Of a stretch of 64,000 bases of DNA, positions 7,272 through 15,947 are shown one piece after another. The position numbers were made by a program, and so were the translations under genes. The stretch lies in NCBI GenBank assembly GCA_934474225.1, contig CAKSLU010000007.1:1-64000 (forward strand). Reading direction: 5' to 3'. The notes beneath the pieces are model-generated. The model was not told the DNA's origin, did not search any database, and saw only the letters and a list, made by a program, of their open reading frames with translations. Source of the DNA: an uncultured Eubacteriales bacterium (GTDB taxonomy: Bacteria > Bacillota > Clostridia > Oscillospirales > CAG-272). Every line of letters starts with the position of its first letter. The stretch's first letter is position 1.

Positions 7272-8525
7272 TTATTTGCGCACCGCGCCGTTTGATGTGA
7301 CGAGGTACTTGACGGTGGTCAGCGCCGACAGCCCCATCGGTCCTCTGGCGTGCAGCTTCTGCGTGGAGATGCCGATCTCCGCGCCGTAGCCGAATTCGCC
7401 GCCGTCGGTGAAGCGGGTGGAGGTGTTGACATAGACCGCCGCCGCATCGACGCCGCCGGTGAAATACCGCGCCGCCGCGTCGTCGCGCGTGACGATCGCC
7501 TCACTGTGCCTCGTGCCGTGGCGGTTGATGTGTTCGACCGCCTCGCGGACGTTTTCCACGGCCTTGACCGAGATGATGAGGTCGTTGTATTCGGTGTCGA
7601 AGTCCTCGGGCGCGGCGGGGACGGCGTGCTGAAAGCAGCCGATGCAGTTTGCATCCGCACGGATCTCCACGCCGCAGCGCTGCATGTCCGCCTCAAAAAG
7701 GGGCAGAAATTCCGCCGCGATCGCCCGGTCACAGAGCAGGCATTCCGCCGCGTTGCAGACCGAGGGGCGCTGTGCCTTGGCATTTTCGATGATGCGGCGC
7801 GCCATGTCAAAGTCGGCGGTCTTCTCCACATAGATGTGGCAGTTGCCCGCGCCGGTCTCGATGACCGGCACCTTGGCGTTGTCCACCACATTGCGGATAA
7901 GGCCCTTGCCGCCGCGCGGAATCAGCACATCCACATAGCCGCGGATGCTCAGCAGTGCGTCTGCGCCCGCGCGCTCGGTGCGCTCCACAAGGCAGACGCA
8001 GTCGCGCGGCAGGCCGTGCGCCTCCAGCGCGTCGCCGACGACGCAGCAGATGGCGCGGCTGGAGGCGATGGCTTCCTTGCCGCCGCGCAGCACCGCCGCA
8101 TTGCCGCTGCGGATGCAGAGCGCCGCCGCGTCGAGCGTGACATTCGGGCGCGCCTCAAAAATCATGGCGACCATGCCGAGCGGCACGCGGCGCTCGGCAA
8201 TGTGCAGCCCCGCCGGGGTCGTCCAGGTCTTCTCGCCGCCGACCGGATCGTCGAGGCGTGCGAGCGCGCGCACCGCCTCCGCCATGCCGGAAAGGCGGGC
8301 GTCGGTCAGGCGCAGGCGGTCGAGCATCGGCGTGGGCACGCCGTTTTCCGCCGCCGATGCGAGGTCAAGCCGGTTTGCCGCGAGAATCTCGGGACGCGCC
8401 ATCTCCACGCGGTCGGCGAGATCGAGCAGCACAGCGCGCCGCGTCTCGTCCGATGCGGTGTTCAGGGCGGCGGACGCCGCCTTCGCGCGCTTTTCCAGTT
8501 CCAGTATGTAATCGTAGATCTCCAT
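7272..8525 (-). CDS. proA: Gamma-glutamyl phosphate reductase
   Basis: A 417-residue ProA of normal length. It reduces gamma-glutamyl phosphate with NADPH to glutamate semialdehyde, the second step of proline synthesis. The catalytic Cys is in RPSVCNAAE, and the glycine-rich LIPRGGKGLI and ETGAGNCHIYV segments typical of the family are present. proB lies upstream on the same strand, separated by about 500 bases filled with extragenic repeats. No proC is in the window. Confidence 0.96.
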   Translation of the reverse strand: MEIYDYILELEKRAKAASAALNTASDETRRAVLLDLADRVEMARPEILAANRLDLASAAENGVPTPMLDRLRLTDARLSGMAEAVRALARLDDPVGGEKTWTTPAGLHIAERRVPLGMVAMIFEARPNVTLDAAALCIRSGNAAVLRGGKEAIASSRAICCVVGDALEAHGLPRDCVCLVERTERAGADALLSIRGYVDVLIPRGGKGLIRNVVDNAKVPVIETGAGNCHIYVEKTADFDMARRIIENAKAQRPSVCNAAECLLCDRAIAAEFLPLFEADMQRCGVEIRADANCIGCFQHAVPAAPEDFDTEYNDLIISVKAVENVREAVEHINRHGTRHSEAIVTRDDAAARYFTGGVDAAAVYVNTSTRFTDGGEFGYGAEIGISTQKLHARGPMGLSALTTVKYLVTSNGAVRK

Positions 8526-8556
8526 GATATTTGTCCTTTGGTATGGTGTGATGGGG

Positions 8557-9010
8557 GAGGCTTCCCTTGGGGGAAGGCTATGTTAGAATGCGCACGGGCA
8601 TGTGCACATCTTCAGCCCCCCTCGGTGAGGGGGCTGTCACCGATAGGTGACTGGGGGAGTTTTTGCTTTGTACAAAACTCCTTCCGGCGCCGTTCGGCGC
8701 CACCTCCCTCACCGAGGGAGGTAAAAAGATAGAATGCGTTTGGTTGCGGCGGGAGACAGACGGCGCCCTACGGTAGAAATCGTGTGCGATGAGCAAAATT
8801 ACCGCTTTTCTGTAGGGGCGATTCACGAATCGCCCGCTTTGCCTCAGTGGGTGCGGACCGTCGAGGACGCCGGTCCCTACAAAGTTGGTGCGTCGATTCG
8901 GCTCCCCTGTGCAAGGGGAGCTGGCGCGTAAGCGCCTGAGGGGTTGTTTCGTTGCTCTGTAACAATCCCTCCGTCGGCTCCGCCGACACCTCCCTTTACA
9001 CAAGGGAGGC
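8557..9010. repeat. Extragenic repeat cluster inside the proB-proA gap
   Basis: The 504-base gap between proA and proB holds only repeats. They are a GGCTTCCC/GGGGAAGGC hairpin (8559-8578), a type C element (8611-8722; GCCCCCCTCGGTGAGGGGGC, CACCGATAGGTG, GGCGCCGTTCGGCGCC, CCTCCCTCACCGAGGGAGG), type B units (about 8747-8881), and a complete type A element (8900-9010). No open frame here looks genuine. Confidence 0.85.
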
Positions 9011-9029
9011 ATGGTTTGTGCGCCGCGCC

Positions 9030-9812
9030 TTACTTCCCCGCGGCGAAGAATGTGCCGATGGTCTTCCCGCGGAAGACATCGTACAGCTTCTCCGGGTCGG
9101 TGCCCGACATAATCAGCATCGGGATGCCCGCCGCCTCGGCAATCTGCGCGGCCAGCAGCTTTGCCTGCATGCCGCCGGTGCCCATCGCGGTGCCCGCGCC
9201 GCCCGCCGCCGCAACCATCTCGTCGGTCACGGTCTCCACGCGCGCAATCAGCTTGGCGTCCGGGTTCTTGCGGGGGTCGCTGTCATAATAGCCGTCAATA
9301 TCGGTGAGGTTGATGATGAGGTCGGCGTGGACGACCATGCCGACATAGGCGGAAAGGCGGTCGTTGCCGCCGAACTCCAGCTCATAGCAGGAAATCGGGT
9401 CATTCTCGTTGATAATCGGCACGCAGCCCATCGAGAGCAGCTCCGAGAAGGTGTCCTCGGCGGCGGCGCGGCGGTCGGGATTGTCAATGACGTCGCGGGT
9501 GAGCAGCAGCTGCGCGACGGTGTAGCCGAACAGCGAAAAGAACTTGCCGTAAATCTTCATGATCTCGTTCTGCCCGATGGCGGCAAGCGCCTGCTTCTCC
9601 CGCGTGCAGGTGGGGCGGTGGAAATTGATCTTCGCCGTGCCCGCCTGCACCGCGCCGGAGGAGACGAGGATGATCTCGCGCCCCTCGTTCTTGAGGTCGG
9701 ACAGGACGCGCGCCAGCGTCTCGAGGCGGTACAGGTTCAGCTTGCCGGTGTCGTGCGTCATGGTGGAGGAACCGATCTTCACCACGATGCGCTTGTACTT
9801 TTGCGTATCCAT
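9030..9812 (-). CDS. proB: Glutamate 5-kinase
   Basis: A 260-residue amino-acid-kinase-fold enzyme that phosphorylates glutamate to gamma-glutamyl phosphate, the first committed step to proline. Motifs seen are VVKIGSS at the N-terminus, ILVSSGAVQAG, the INENDP substrate loop, NDRLSAYV and LTDIDGYYD. It lacks the C-terminal PUA domain of E. coli ProB (about 367 residues), a common short form in Clostridia. A GGAGA ribosome site precedes the ATG. It is transcribed divergently from zapA. Confidence 0.95.
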   Translation of the reverse strand: MDTQKYKRIVVKIGSSTMTHDTGKLNLYRLETLARVLSDLKNEGREIILVSSGAVQAGTAKINFHRPTCTREKQALAAIGQNEIMKIYGKFFSLFGYTVAQLLLTRDVIDNPDRRAAAEDTFSELLSMGCVPIINENDPISCYELEFGGNDRLSAYVGMVVHADLIINLTDIDGYYDSDPRKNPDAKLIARVETVTDEMVAAAGGAGTAMGTGGMQAKLLAAQIAEAAGIPMLIMSGTDPEKLYDVFRGKTIGTFFAAGK

Positions 9813-9846
9813 TCTTGTATTTTCTCCGATTTTTTAAGCAAAACTC

Positions 9847-9909
9847 TTTAATTGTGCTTAAATCTATAGTATAATATGATATTATAAAGCAACTCTGCGC
9901 AAATTGCAA
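9847..9909. promoter_or_regulatory. Divergent promoters for zapA (+) and proB (-)
   Basis: Rightward: TTTAAT (9847-9852), 17 bases, TATAAT (9870-9875). Leftward: TTGCAA (9904-9909), 17 bases, TATAAT (9881-9886 on the minus strand). The two -10 boxes lie five bases apart, so the two transcription units probably compete for polymerase. Confidence 0.6.
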
Positions 9910-9926
9910 GGGAAAAAGGATTTATC

Positions 9927-10250
9927 ATGAAACAGAAATATACCATCACCCTCCTCGACCTGCCGGTCAGCGTGGTCAGCGACGAGGACGAAGACACCGT
10001 AAACGCGCTGGCAGCCGAACTCAATGAAAAACTCCAGGCGGCGCTCTGGAAGTCGCGCCAGGTCTCCAAGACCGAGGCGGCGCTCTTCTGCGCGCTGGAC
10101 GCCTTCTCGGAGGCGAAGACCCTCGCCGAGAAGCTGAACCGCGCCGAGGCGCAACTGGAGCTGTACACCGCCAACCTCGCCCGCATGAAGGAAGAGAACG
10201 ATAAACTCACCGCGCGCGTGGACGCGCTGGAAGCCCGCCGCCGCAAATGA
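9927..10250 (+). CDS. zapA: Cell division protein ZapA
   Basis: A 107-residue ZapA-like protein that bundles FtsZ at mid-cell. The N-terminal beta portion (YTITLLDLPVSVVSDEDEDTV) is followed by the long coiled-coil helix (about residues 25-105, rich in Ala, Glu, Leu and Lys). Its stop codon overlaps the start of the U32 peptidase gene by four bases (ATGA), so the two are translationally coupled. It heads the rightward envelope cluster. Confidence 0.85.
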   Translation: MKQKYTITLLDLPVSVVSDEDEDTVNALAAELNEKLQAALWKSRQVSKTEAALFCALDAFSEAKTLAEKLNRAEAQLELYTANLARMKEENDKLTARVDALEARRRK

Positions 10251-12244
10251 GAGACGGACTGCCCGAGCTGCTTGCACCCGCGGGCGGCTTTGACGCGCTG
10301 GAGGCGGCGATTGAGGCGGGCGCGGACGCGGTCTACTTCGGCGGCGAAAGTTTCGGTGCGCGTGCCTTTGCGAAAAATTTCAGCCGCGACGAGATTGCCG
10401 CGGCGGCAAAGCTCTGCCGCGCCTATGGCGTGAAGAGCTATGTCACGCTCAACACGCTGGTGTTTGACCGCGAGATGCAGGACATGCTTGCCTACGCCGC
10501 CTTTCTTGAAGAGGCGGGCGTGGACGCGCTGATCATCGCCGACATGGGCGCGGCGGCGCTGATTCGGGAGAAGATTCCGACCATGCAGCTGCACGCCAGC
10601 ACCCAATTTTCGGGGCACAACACCGACGCGGCGCGGTTTCTCGCGGCGCACGGCTTTTCCCGCATGGTTGCCGCGCGCGAACTGTCACGCGAGAACCTCA
10701 CCGCGCTCTGCAAAGCGTCGCCTATCGAGATTGAGACCTTCATCCACGGCGCGCTCTGCGTCTGCCACAGCGGACAATGCCTCTTCAGCAGCATGGTGGG
10801 CGGGCGCAGCGGCAACCGCGGCATGTGCGCACAGCCCTGCCGCCTGCCCGACGCGCACGGGAATTACCCGCTCAGCCTAAAGGATTTGTCGATGGCAGCC
10901 CGCATCCCCGAGCTGCTCTCCACCGGCGCAGCCTCGCTCAAAATCGAGGGGCGCATGAAAGCGCCGGAATATGTCTTCGGCGTGACGAAGATTTACCGCC
11001 GCCTGCTCGACGAGCGGCGGCGCGCGACGCCGGACGAGGAGCGCGAGCTTGCGGAGATTTTCTCGCGCAGCGGCTTCACCACCGGCTATTTCGACGGCAA
11101 AATCTCGTCGTCCATGCTCGGCGTGCGCCGCGCGGACGACAAGGAAAACAGCCGCGCGCAGACCCCCTTTGCGGGGCTGCAGAAGAAGCTGCCGCTCACG
11201 CTGTCGGCAACGCTGCGGCGGGACGAGCCGTTCACCCTGACGGTGACGGGCGCGCGCGGGCGCGTGACGGTGACAGGCGGCGTGCCCGAGGCGGCGCGCA
11301 CCGCCCCGCTCGACGCGGCGGCACTGGAAAAGAACCTCGCAAAGCTCGGCGGCACGTCCTACTTTGCCGAAAAAATCGACATCGACCTCGACGACGGGCT
11401 GATTCTGCGCGTGAGCGAAATCAACGCCCTGCGCCGTGCCGCGCTGGATACCTACGCGGCGCTCGGCGAGCGGGAACATATCGCGCGCGCCGACTTTACG
11501 CCGAAAAAGTGCGCAAAGGAAGATACCGCCGCGCGCACGGCGCTCGTGATGCGCGCGGAGAACCTGCCCGCAGAGGATGCGTTCTACGACTTTTTTGACC
11601 TGGTGTTTCTGCCGCTTGCCGAGTACCTCGGCGGCGACTTTCCGCGCGTCCTCGGCGTGGCGCTGCCCGGCGTGATTCCGGACAGTGAACGCGAAAACGT
11701 GCTTGCCGATCTGAGGGACGCCTACGCCCGCGGCGCGCGGCACGCGCTCTGCGGCAACTACGGGCACCTCGACCTCTGCCGCGCGGCGGGGCTTGTGCCG
11801 CACGGCGACTTCCGCCTGAATGTGACAAACGGCGAGGCGGCGGCGTTCGCGCTGGCAAACGGTTTTGCAGACCTTATTCTCTCGCCCGAGCTGTCGGCGG
11901 CGCAGATCCGCGACATCGGCGGGCGCGTGCGCGCCGTGGTGTACGGCAGGGTGCCGCTGATGCTGCTGGAAAAGTGCGCGGCAAAAGAGACCTCCGGCTG
12001 CGCCGCCTGCGCGGACGACCACGCCGCGCTTGTTGACCGGCGGCACAAGCGGTTCCCGATTCTGCGGGAAGCGCCGCACCGCAACATTCTCTTCAATTGT
12101 GTGCCGACCTACGCGGCGGAGAATCCGCCGCCCGGCGGACAGCATTTCATCTTTTCCACCGAGCGCCCGGCGGAGATTTTGCGCGTGCTCGACGCCTACC
12201 GTCGCCGTCTTCCCCCCGCCGGGGAGATCCGAAGGTTGAAATAG
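10247..12244 (+). CDS. U32 family peptidase / tRNA-rRNA hydroxylation-type protein
   Basis: A 665-residue U32-family protein. It has the N-terminal TIM-barrel-like segment ELLAPAGGFDALEAAI with GADAVYFGG, LHASTQ, and the family's Cys cluster HGALCVCHSGQC followed by GNRGMCAQPC, then SLKIEGRMKAPEYV. A long C-terminal extension, as in the DUF3656-containing subgroup, covers about residues 330-665. Family members include TrhP and RlhA, which hydroxylate RNA, and older 'collagenase' annotations; the substrate here is not determinable. The four-base overlap with zapA indicates coupling. The zapA-U32 pair is a familiar Firmicutes arrangement. Confidence 0.9.
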   Translation: MRDGLPELLAPAGGFDALEAAIEAGADAVYFGGESFGARAFAKNFSRDEIAAAAKLCRAYGVKSYVTLNTLVFDREMQDMLAYAAFLEEAGVDALIIADMGAAALIREKIPTMQLHASTQFSGHNTDAARFLAAHGFSRMVAARELSRENLTALCKASPIEIETFIHGALCVCHSGQCLFSSMVGGRSGNRGMCAQPCRLPDAHGNYPLSLKDLSMAARIPELLSTGAASLKIEGRMKAPEYVFGVTKIYRRLLDERRRATPDEERELAEIFSRSGFTTGYFDGKISSSMLGVRRADDKENSRAQTPFAGLQKKLPLTLSATLRRDEPFTLTVTGARGRVTVTGGVPEAARTAPLDAAALEKNLAKLGGTSYFAEKIDIDLDDGLILRVSEINALRRAALDTYAALGEREHIARADFTPKKCAKEDTAARTALVMRAENLPAEDAFYDFFDLVFLPLAEYLGGDFPRVLGVALPGVIPDSERENVLADLRDAYARGARHALCGNYGHLDLCRAAGLVPHGDFRLNVTNGEAAAFALANGFADLILSPELSAAQIRDIGGRVRAVVYGRVPLMLLEKCAAKETSGCAACADDHAALVDRRHKRFPILREAPHRNILFNCVPTYAAENPPPGGQHFIFSTERPAEILRVLDAYRRRLPPAGEIRRLK

Positions 12245-12249
12245 GGTGA

Positions 12250-12388
12250 GGCTTCCCTTGGGGGAAGCTGTCGCCGTAGGCGACTGATGAGGGATTGATG
12301 CAAGCAAAGCATCGCACTGTGCTGTGCCTGCTGCCTGCATGCCCTCATCCGTCACGCTTCGCGTGCCACCTTCCCCAACGGGGAAGGC
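12250..12388. repeat. Type D extragenic repeat
   Basis: A 139-base element running from GGCTTCCCTTGGGGGAAGC through GTCGCCGTAGGCGAC, TGATGAGGGATTG, a conserved middle ending CTGCATGCCCTCATCC, and a terminal TTCCCCAACGGGGAA hairpin. Similar copies are at 26830-26965 and 59645-59783. It ends 30 bases before the maf start. Confidence 0.85.
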
Positions 12389-12418
12389 TTGAATCGACTG
12401 CGCACGAAAGGAGTCCAC

Positions 12419-13024
12419 ATGAAACTTTATCTTGCATCCGGCTCGCCGCGCAGGCGGGAGATTCTCGACCTCATGCGCCTTCCCTACGAAGTTTTCCCCG
12501 CCGACGCGGACGAAACGCTTGACGCAGGTATCGGCATGGAGGCGGCGGGACGCCTGCTTGCCACCCGCAAGGCGGAGGCTGCCGCCACGCGCCTTACCGC
12601 CGCGGGGCGCGCCGACGCGGACGCGCTGATTCTCGCGGCGGACACATTGGTCTACCTCGACGGCGCACCGCTCGGCAAACCGCACACCGAGGACGAGGCA
12701 GCAGCCATGCTCCGCGCCCTCTCGGGCAGGCGGCACTATGTCTGCACCGGCGTCTGCCTGCTGGCAGGCGGCACTGCGCACGCCGCCGCGGATGTGACCG
12801 CCGTCACGATGCGCGCCTACGGCGAGGACGAGGTGCGCGCCTATGTCGCCACCGGCGAACCGCTGGACAAGGCGGGCGCCTACGGCATCCAGGGCATCGG
12901 CGCGGTGCTCGTGGAGAAAATCGACGGCGACTTTTTCACCGTCATGGGGCTGCCGCCGCGCATTGTATACAGTCTGCTCCGGGAGACCGGTTATCCTTAC
13001 TTTGACCTGCTGAAAGGACACTGA
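12419..13024 (+). CDS. maf: Maf/Ham1-type nucleoside triphosphate pyrophosphatase
   Basis: A 201-residue Maf protein. It hydrolyses non-canonical or pyrimidine NTPs to NMP and pyrophosphate and is linked to septum arrest. The hallmark SGSPRR (residues 7-12) is present, with ILAADTLV carrying the acidic metal ligand, GKPHTEDEA, and DKAGAYGIQGIG. The ATG at 12419 has GGAG five bases upstream; an upstream ATG at 12389 lies in the repeat and is rejected. The next gene is mreB, six bases downstream, the usual maf-mreBCD order. Confidence 0.95.
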   Translation: MKLYLASGSPRRREILDLMRLPYEVFPADADETLDAGIGMEAAGRLLATRKAEAAATRLTAAGRADADALILAADTLVYLDGAPLGKPHTEDEAAAMLRALSGRRHYVCTGVCLLAGGTAHAAADVTAVTMRAYGEDEVRAYVATGEPLDKAGAYGIQGIGAVLVEKIDGDFFTVMGLPPRIVYSLLRETGYPYFDLLKGH

Positions 13025-13030
13025 ACCGCC

Positions 13031-14065
13031 ATGAATCTGAATCTCTCCAAAGTCAACATGTCGAAGAGCCTCGGCATTGACCTCGGTACTTCCAATACGC
13101 TCATTTACCTCGCGGGCAAGGGCATCGTGCTGCAGGAGCCGTCCGTGGCTGCCATCAACAGCCGCTCGATGCAGGTGCTGGAGGTGGGCGACGCGGCGGG
13201 GCTGATGGTCGGCAAGACCGGCGGCGAACAGCTTGCCTTCCGCCCCATCAAGGACGGCGTCATTGCCGACTTTGATGTCACTGTGGACATGCTCGGCAAG
13301 TTCATCCGCAAGGTGACCGGCCCCATCTTCCTCAACCGCCCGAAGGTGGCGGTCTGCGTGCCGCTGGGGCTGACCGGCGTGGAGCGCCGCGCCTTTGAGG
13401 ATGCGGCGGGCGGCGCGGGCGCGCGCAGCGTCACGCTGATCGAAGCGCCGATTGCCGCCGCCATCGGCGCTGGCATCAAAATCGGCGCGCCGCGCGGCAG
13501 CTTTATCATCGACATCGGCGGCGGCACCACCGAGGTCGCCACGGTTTCGCTCGGCGGCATCGTCGCCTCCGCCTCGGTGCGCGCGGCGTCCGCCAAGATG
13601 GACGACGCCATCATGCTGTACATCAAGCGGCGCTACAATGTGGGCATCAGCCCGAAGACCGCCGAGGCGCTCAAACTGCGCATCGGCTCGGTGCACCCGC
13701 AGGCCGATTCGGGCGCGATGGAGGTGCGCGGCAAGAACCTCGCCAGCGGCCTCCCCGTCACGCTGAATGTGACCAGCGGCGATGTGCGCGACGCCGTGGG
13801 CGATGTGATGGAGCAGATTCTCGACTGCATCCGCGCGGTGCTCGAGAAGACCCCGCCCGAACTCTGCGCCGACATCTACGACCGCGGCATTCTGCTGACC
13901 GGCGGTGGCGCGTCGCTGCGCGGGCTGCCCGTGCTGCTCTCGCAGATCACCGGCATCCGCGTCACGGTGGCGGAGCGCCCGCTGCAGACCTGCGCGCTCG
14001 GCCTCGGCCGCTTTGTCGAGCACCCCGAGCGATACCCGTACCTCACGCAGTATAAGACAAGGTAA
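13031..14065 (+). CDS. mreB: Rod-shape-determining actin homologue MreB
   Basis: A 344-residue MreB/Mbl, the actin-like ATPase whose membrane filaments guide lateral wall synthesis. Actin-fold motifs in order: IDLGTSNTLIYL (phosphate 1), IEAPIAAAIGAG (connect 1), IDIGGGTTEVA (phosphate 2), LTGGGASLRGL (adenosine). The N-terminus MNLNLSKVNMSK gives a second possible start at codon 10; the first is kept because AAAGGA precedes it. A B-type repeat block separates it from mreC. Confidence 0.95.
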   Translation: MNLNLSKVNMSKSLGIDLGTSNTLIYLAGKGIVLQEPSVAAINSRSMQVLEVGDAAGLMVGKTGGEQLAFRPIKDGVIADFDVTVDMLGKFIRKVTGPIFLNRPKVAVCVPLGLTGVERRAFEDAAGGAGARSVTLIEAPIAAAIGAGIKIGAPRGSFIIDIGGGTTEVATVSLGGIVASASVRAASAKMDDAIMLYIKRRYNVGISPKTAEALKLRIGSVHPQADSGAMEVRGKNLASGLPVTLNVTSGDVRDAVGDVMEQILDCIRAVLEKTPPELCADIYDRGILLTGGGASLRGLPVLLSQITGIRVTVAERPLQTCALGLGRFVEHPERYPYLTQYKTR

Positions 14066-14073
14066 AGCGGGAC

Positions 14074-14193
14074 GCGGCGGGAGCGAGCCCCCGCCCTACG
14101 GTACAATTTTTTGCAAACCGGTAGGGGTCGGCGCCCTCGACGACCCGTTTTACTGCGGCGGCGACGGACCGTCGGGGACGCCGGTCCCTACAG
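14074..14193. repeat. Type B extragenic repeats between mreB and mreC
   Basis: Successive units GCGGGAGCGAGCCCCCGCC, GGTAGGGGTCGGCGCC with GACGACCCG, and GGACCGTCGGGGACGCCGGTCC. They sit inside what is otherwise a compact operon and are probably transcribed. Confidence 0.8.
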
Positions 14194-14249
14194 GTTTGTG
14201 CGCCTTTTGCACCAACCATCCTCTCAAATTTTCCCGAAAGGAGTCGCGC

Positions 14250-15134
14250 ATGAACGGCTTTTTCAGAAGCAAAACCTTTATCGTCATTCTCACGCTGCTC
14301 GTGATCCTCGGCGGCGTGCCCGCCATCCTCGGCGCGATGGGACAGGGCGATGTCGTGCGCGACGCCGCCGTATCCCTGCTCACGCCGCTGCGGCGCGGCG
14401 CCTACGCCGTGGGCGACGCATTTCGCGGCTACGGCGAATATTTCACCGAATTTGACCGGCTGAAAGCCGAAAACGAGGCGCTCGCCGACGCGCTTGCCGA
14501 CGCCGAGAGCAAGCTCTCGGACGCGCGCCTGCTCGCCGACGAAAACGAGTGGATGCGCGCCTACCTCGGCATCAAGCGCCTGCACACCGACTTCACCTTC
14601 TGCGACGCCAACCTCATCGGCAGAGAGGCGGGCACCTACATGACCGCCTTCACACTGGACCGCGGGAGCGGCGCGCAGGTGACCGTCGGCATGCCCGTCG
14701 TCACGGCGGACGGCGTCTGCGGCAGAGTGACCGAGGTGGGGCGCACCTTCTGCCGCGTCTCCACCATTCTGTCCTACGACTCCTCCATCGGCGCTTATGT
14801 CGAGCGGAGCGGCGAGGTCGGCATCGTCTGCGGCGACTTTGCGCGCGGCAAAGACGGCGAATGCCTTCTGCGCTACCTGCCGTTTGACGCCGATGTCGAA
14901 GTCGGCGACCGCATCATTTCCAGCGGGCTCGGCAGCGTGTACCCGCGCGGGCTGGTCATCGGCGAGGTCACCGAGGTCACGGGCGACGCCTACGACCATA
15001 CGAAGACCGCCGTGGTGCGTCCCGCCGCCGACCTCGCAGGCCTCACGCGCGTGATGATCCTCACGGGCTACGATGTCTACACGGAAAAGCCCGCCGAAAC
15101 GGCGGAAACGGACGAGACAAAAGCGGCGGATTAA
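14250..15134 (+). CDS. mreC: Rod-shape-determining protein MreC
   Basis: A 294-residue bitopic protein. A membrane anchor covers about residues 9-29. A coiled coil follows near residues 70-100 (EFDRLKAENEALADALADAES), then the MreC beta-domains with GVCGRVTEVG and SGLGSVYPRGLVIGEV. It links MreB to the elongasome outside the membrane. The start at 14250 has GAAAGGAG upstream. The acidic C-terminal tail (about 15 residues) is not conserved in type. The order mreB-mreC-mreD-PBP2 is preserved although repeats separate the genes. Confidence 0.93.
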   Translation: MNGFFRSKTFIVILTLLVILGGVPAILGAMGQGDVVRDAAVSLLTPLRRGAYAVGDAFRGYGEYFTEFDRLKAENEALADALADAESKLSDARLLADENEWMRAYLGIKRLHTDFTFCDANLIGREAGTYMTAFTLDRGSGAQVTVGMPVVTADGVCGRVTEVGRTFCRVSTILSYDSSIGAYVERSGEVGIVCGDFARGKDGECLLRYLPFDADVEVGDRIISSGLGSVYPRGLVIGEVTEVTGDAYDHTKTAVVRPAADLAGLTRVMILTGYDVYTEKPAETAETDETKAAD

Positions 15135-15147
15135 GGCGCGCCGTTTC

Positions 15148-15362
15148 GGCTCCCCTGTGCAAGGGGTGAGCTGTCCGAGACGCGCAGCGTCTCGCGGAGT
15201 TTTTCTTCGTCGGCTGAACACCGACGATTTCGCGATGCGAAACCGAAAAACATCCTGACCGTCAGCGCCTGAGGGGTTGTTTCGTGCTTTTACAATCTGC
15301 TTTGCTTTGTAACAATCCCTCCGGCATGCTCCGCATGCCACCTCCCTTTACACAAGGGAGGC
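15148..15362. repeat. Type A repeat with nested type E insert (mreC-mreD gap)
   Basis: A type A element (GGCTCCCCTGTGCAAGGG at one end, CACAAGGGAGGC at the other) interrupted after GAGCTGT by about 90 bases. The inserted piece carries GAGACGCGCAGCGTCTC, GTCGGCTGAACACCGAC and TTTCGCGATGCGAAA hairpins and ends CCGAAAAACATCCTG. The uninterrupted form is seen at 18843-18956. Confidence 0.85.
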
Positions 15363-15389
15363 TTAATTTCCACCGAAAGGAGCGACGCC

Positions 15390-15917
15390 ATGCCGCGCAA
15401 GATTCACCTGCCGAAAACCGACCTTGTCAAAGCGGTCGTCTACGCCGCCGTCGGCATTCTGCTCCTGCTGTTTTCCACCGCCTTTCTCCCGGCAACGCGG
15501 TGGGCAGTCGTCACACCGAACCTGCTCGTCGCCATGATTTCGCTCCTCGCCTACTATGAGGGCGCGGGCTATGCCGGGGTCTTCGGCGTGCTCCTCGGCG
15601 CGCTTGCCGCGGGCATCACCGGGCGCGGCGCACTGCTGTCCCCCTTCTTCTACGGCGCGTTTGCGCTGCTCTGCGCAAGGCTCTATGAGAGCTTTTTCGT
15701 GCGCAACTTCTTCGCCTGGCTCAGCTACACGGCGGCAGGCCTTGCCGTCACCGGGCTGTACGGGCTGTTTTACGCCGTCTCGGCATGGGACATGCCGCTC
15801 GACGCCGCGCTGCTCCGCGACGCGCTCGGCACCTTTCTCCTCTCCCTTGTGCTGTCCCTCCCGCTCTATCGCTTTTTCGGTTTCCTGCGCAGAAAAACCG
15901 ACCTGAAACTCGGATAA
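15390..15917 (+). CDS. mreD: Rod-shape-determining protein MreD
   Basis: A 175-residue multi-pass membrane protein with about five membrane segments, small and hydrophobic like MreD. The sequence itself is weakly diagnostic; position between mreC and the class B PBP settles the call. The ATG has GAAAGGAG upstream. It partners MreC and RodA/PBP2 in lateral wall growth. A 30-base gap leads to the PBP gene. Confidence 0.88.
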   Translation: MPRKIHLPKTDLVKAVVYAAVGILLLLFSTAFLPATRWAVVTPNLLVAMISLLAYYEGAGYAGVFGVLLGALAAGITGRGALLSPFFYGAFALLCARLYESFFVRNFFAWLSYTAAGLAVTGLYGLFYAVSAWDMPLDAALLRDALGTFLLSLVLSLPLYRFFGFLRRKTDLKLG

Positions 15918-15947
15918 TCCCCCGCATTTTGCAGAAAGGAGCCAAAC

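Noticed and set aside
8557..9010. Repeat clusters as CRISPR arrays
   Set aside because: Units differ in type and length, contain internal hairpins, are not regularly spaced by unique spacers, and no cas genes are present.
10877..14023. Long open frame antisense to the U32, maf and mreB genes (and similar ones at 15363-18128, 18900-21743, 56977-59448)
   Set aside because: They mirror strongly conserved genes on the other strand, have His/Arg/Ala-rich nonsense composition, lack ribosome sites and match no family; GC-rich codon bias opens these frames.
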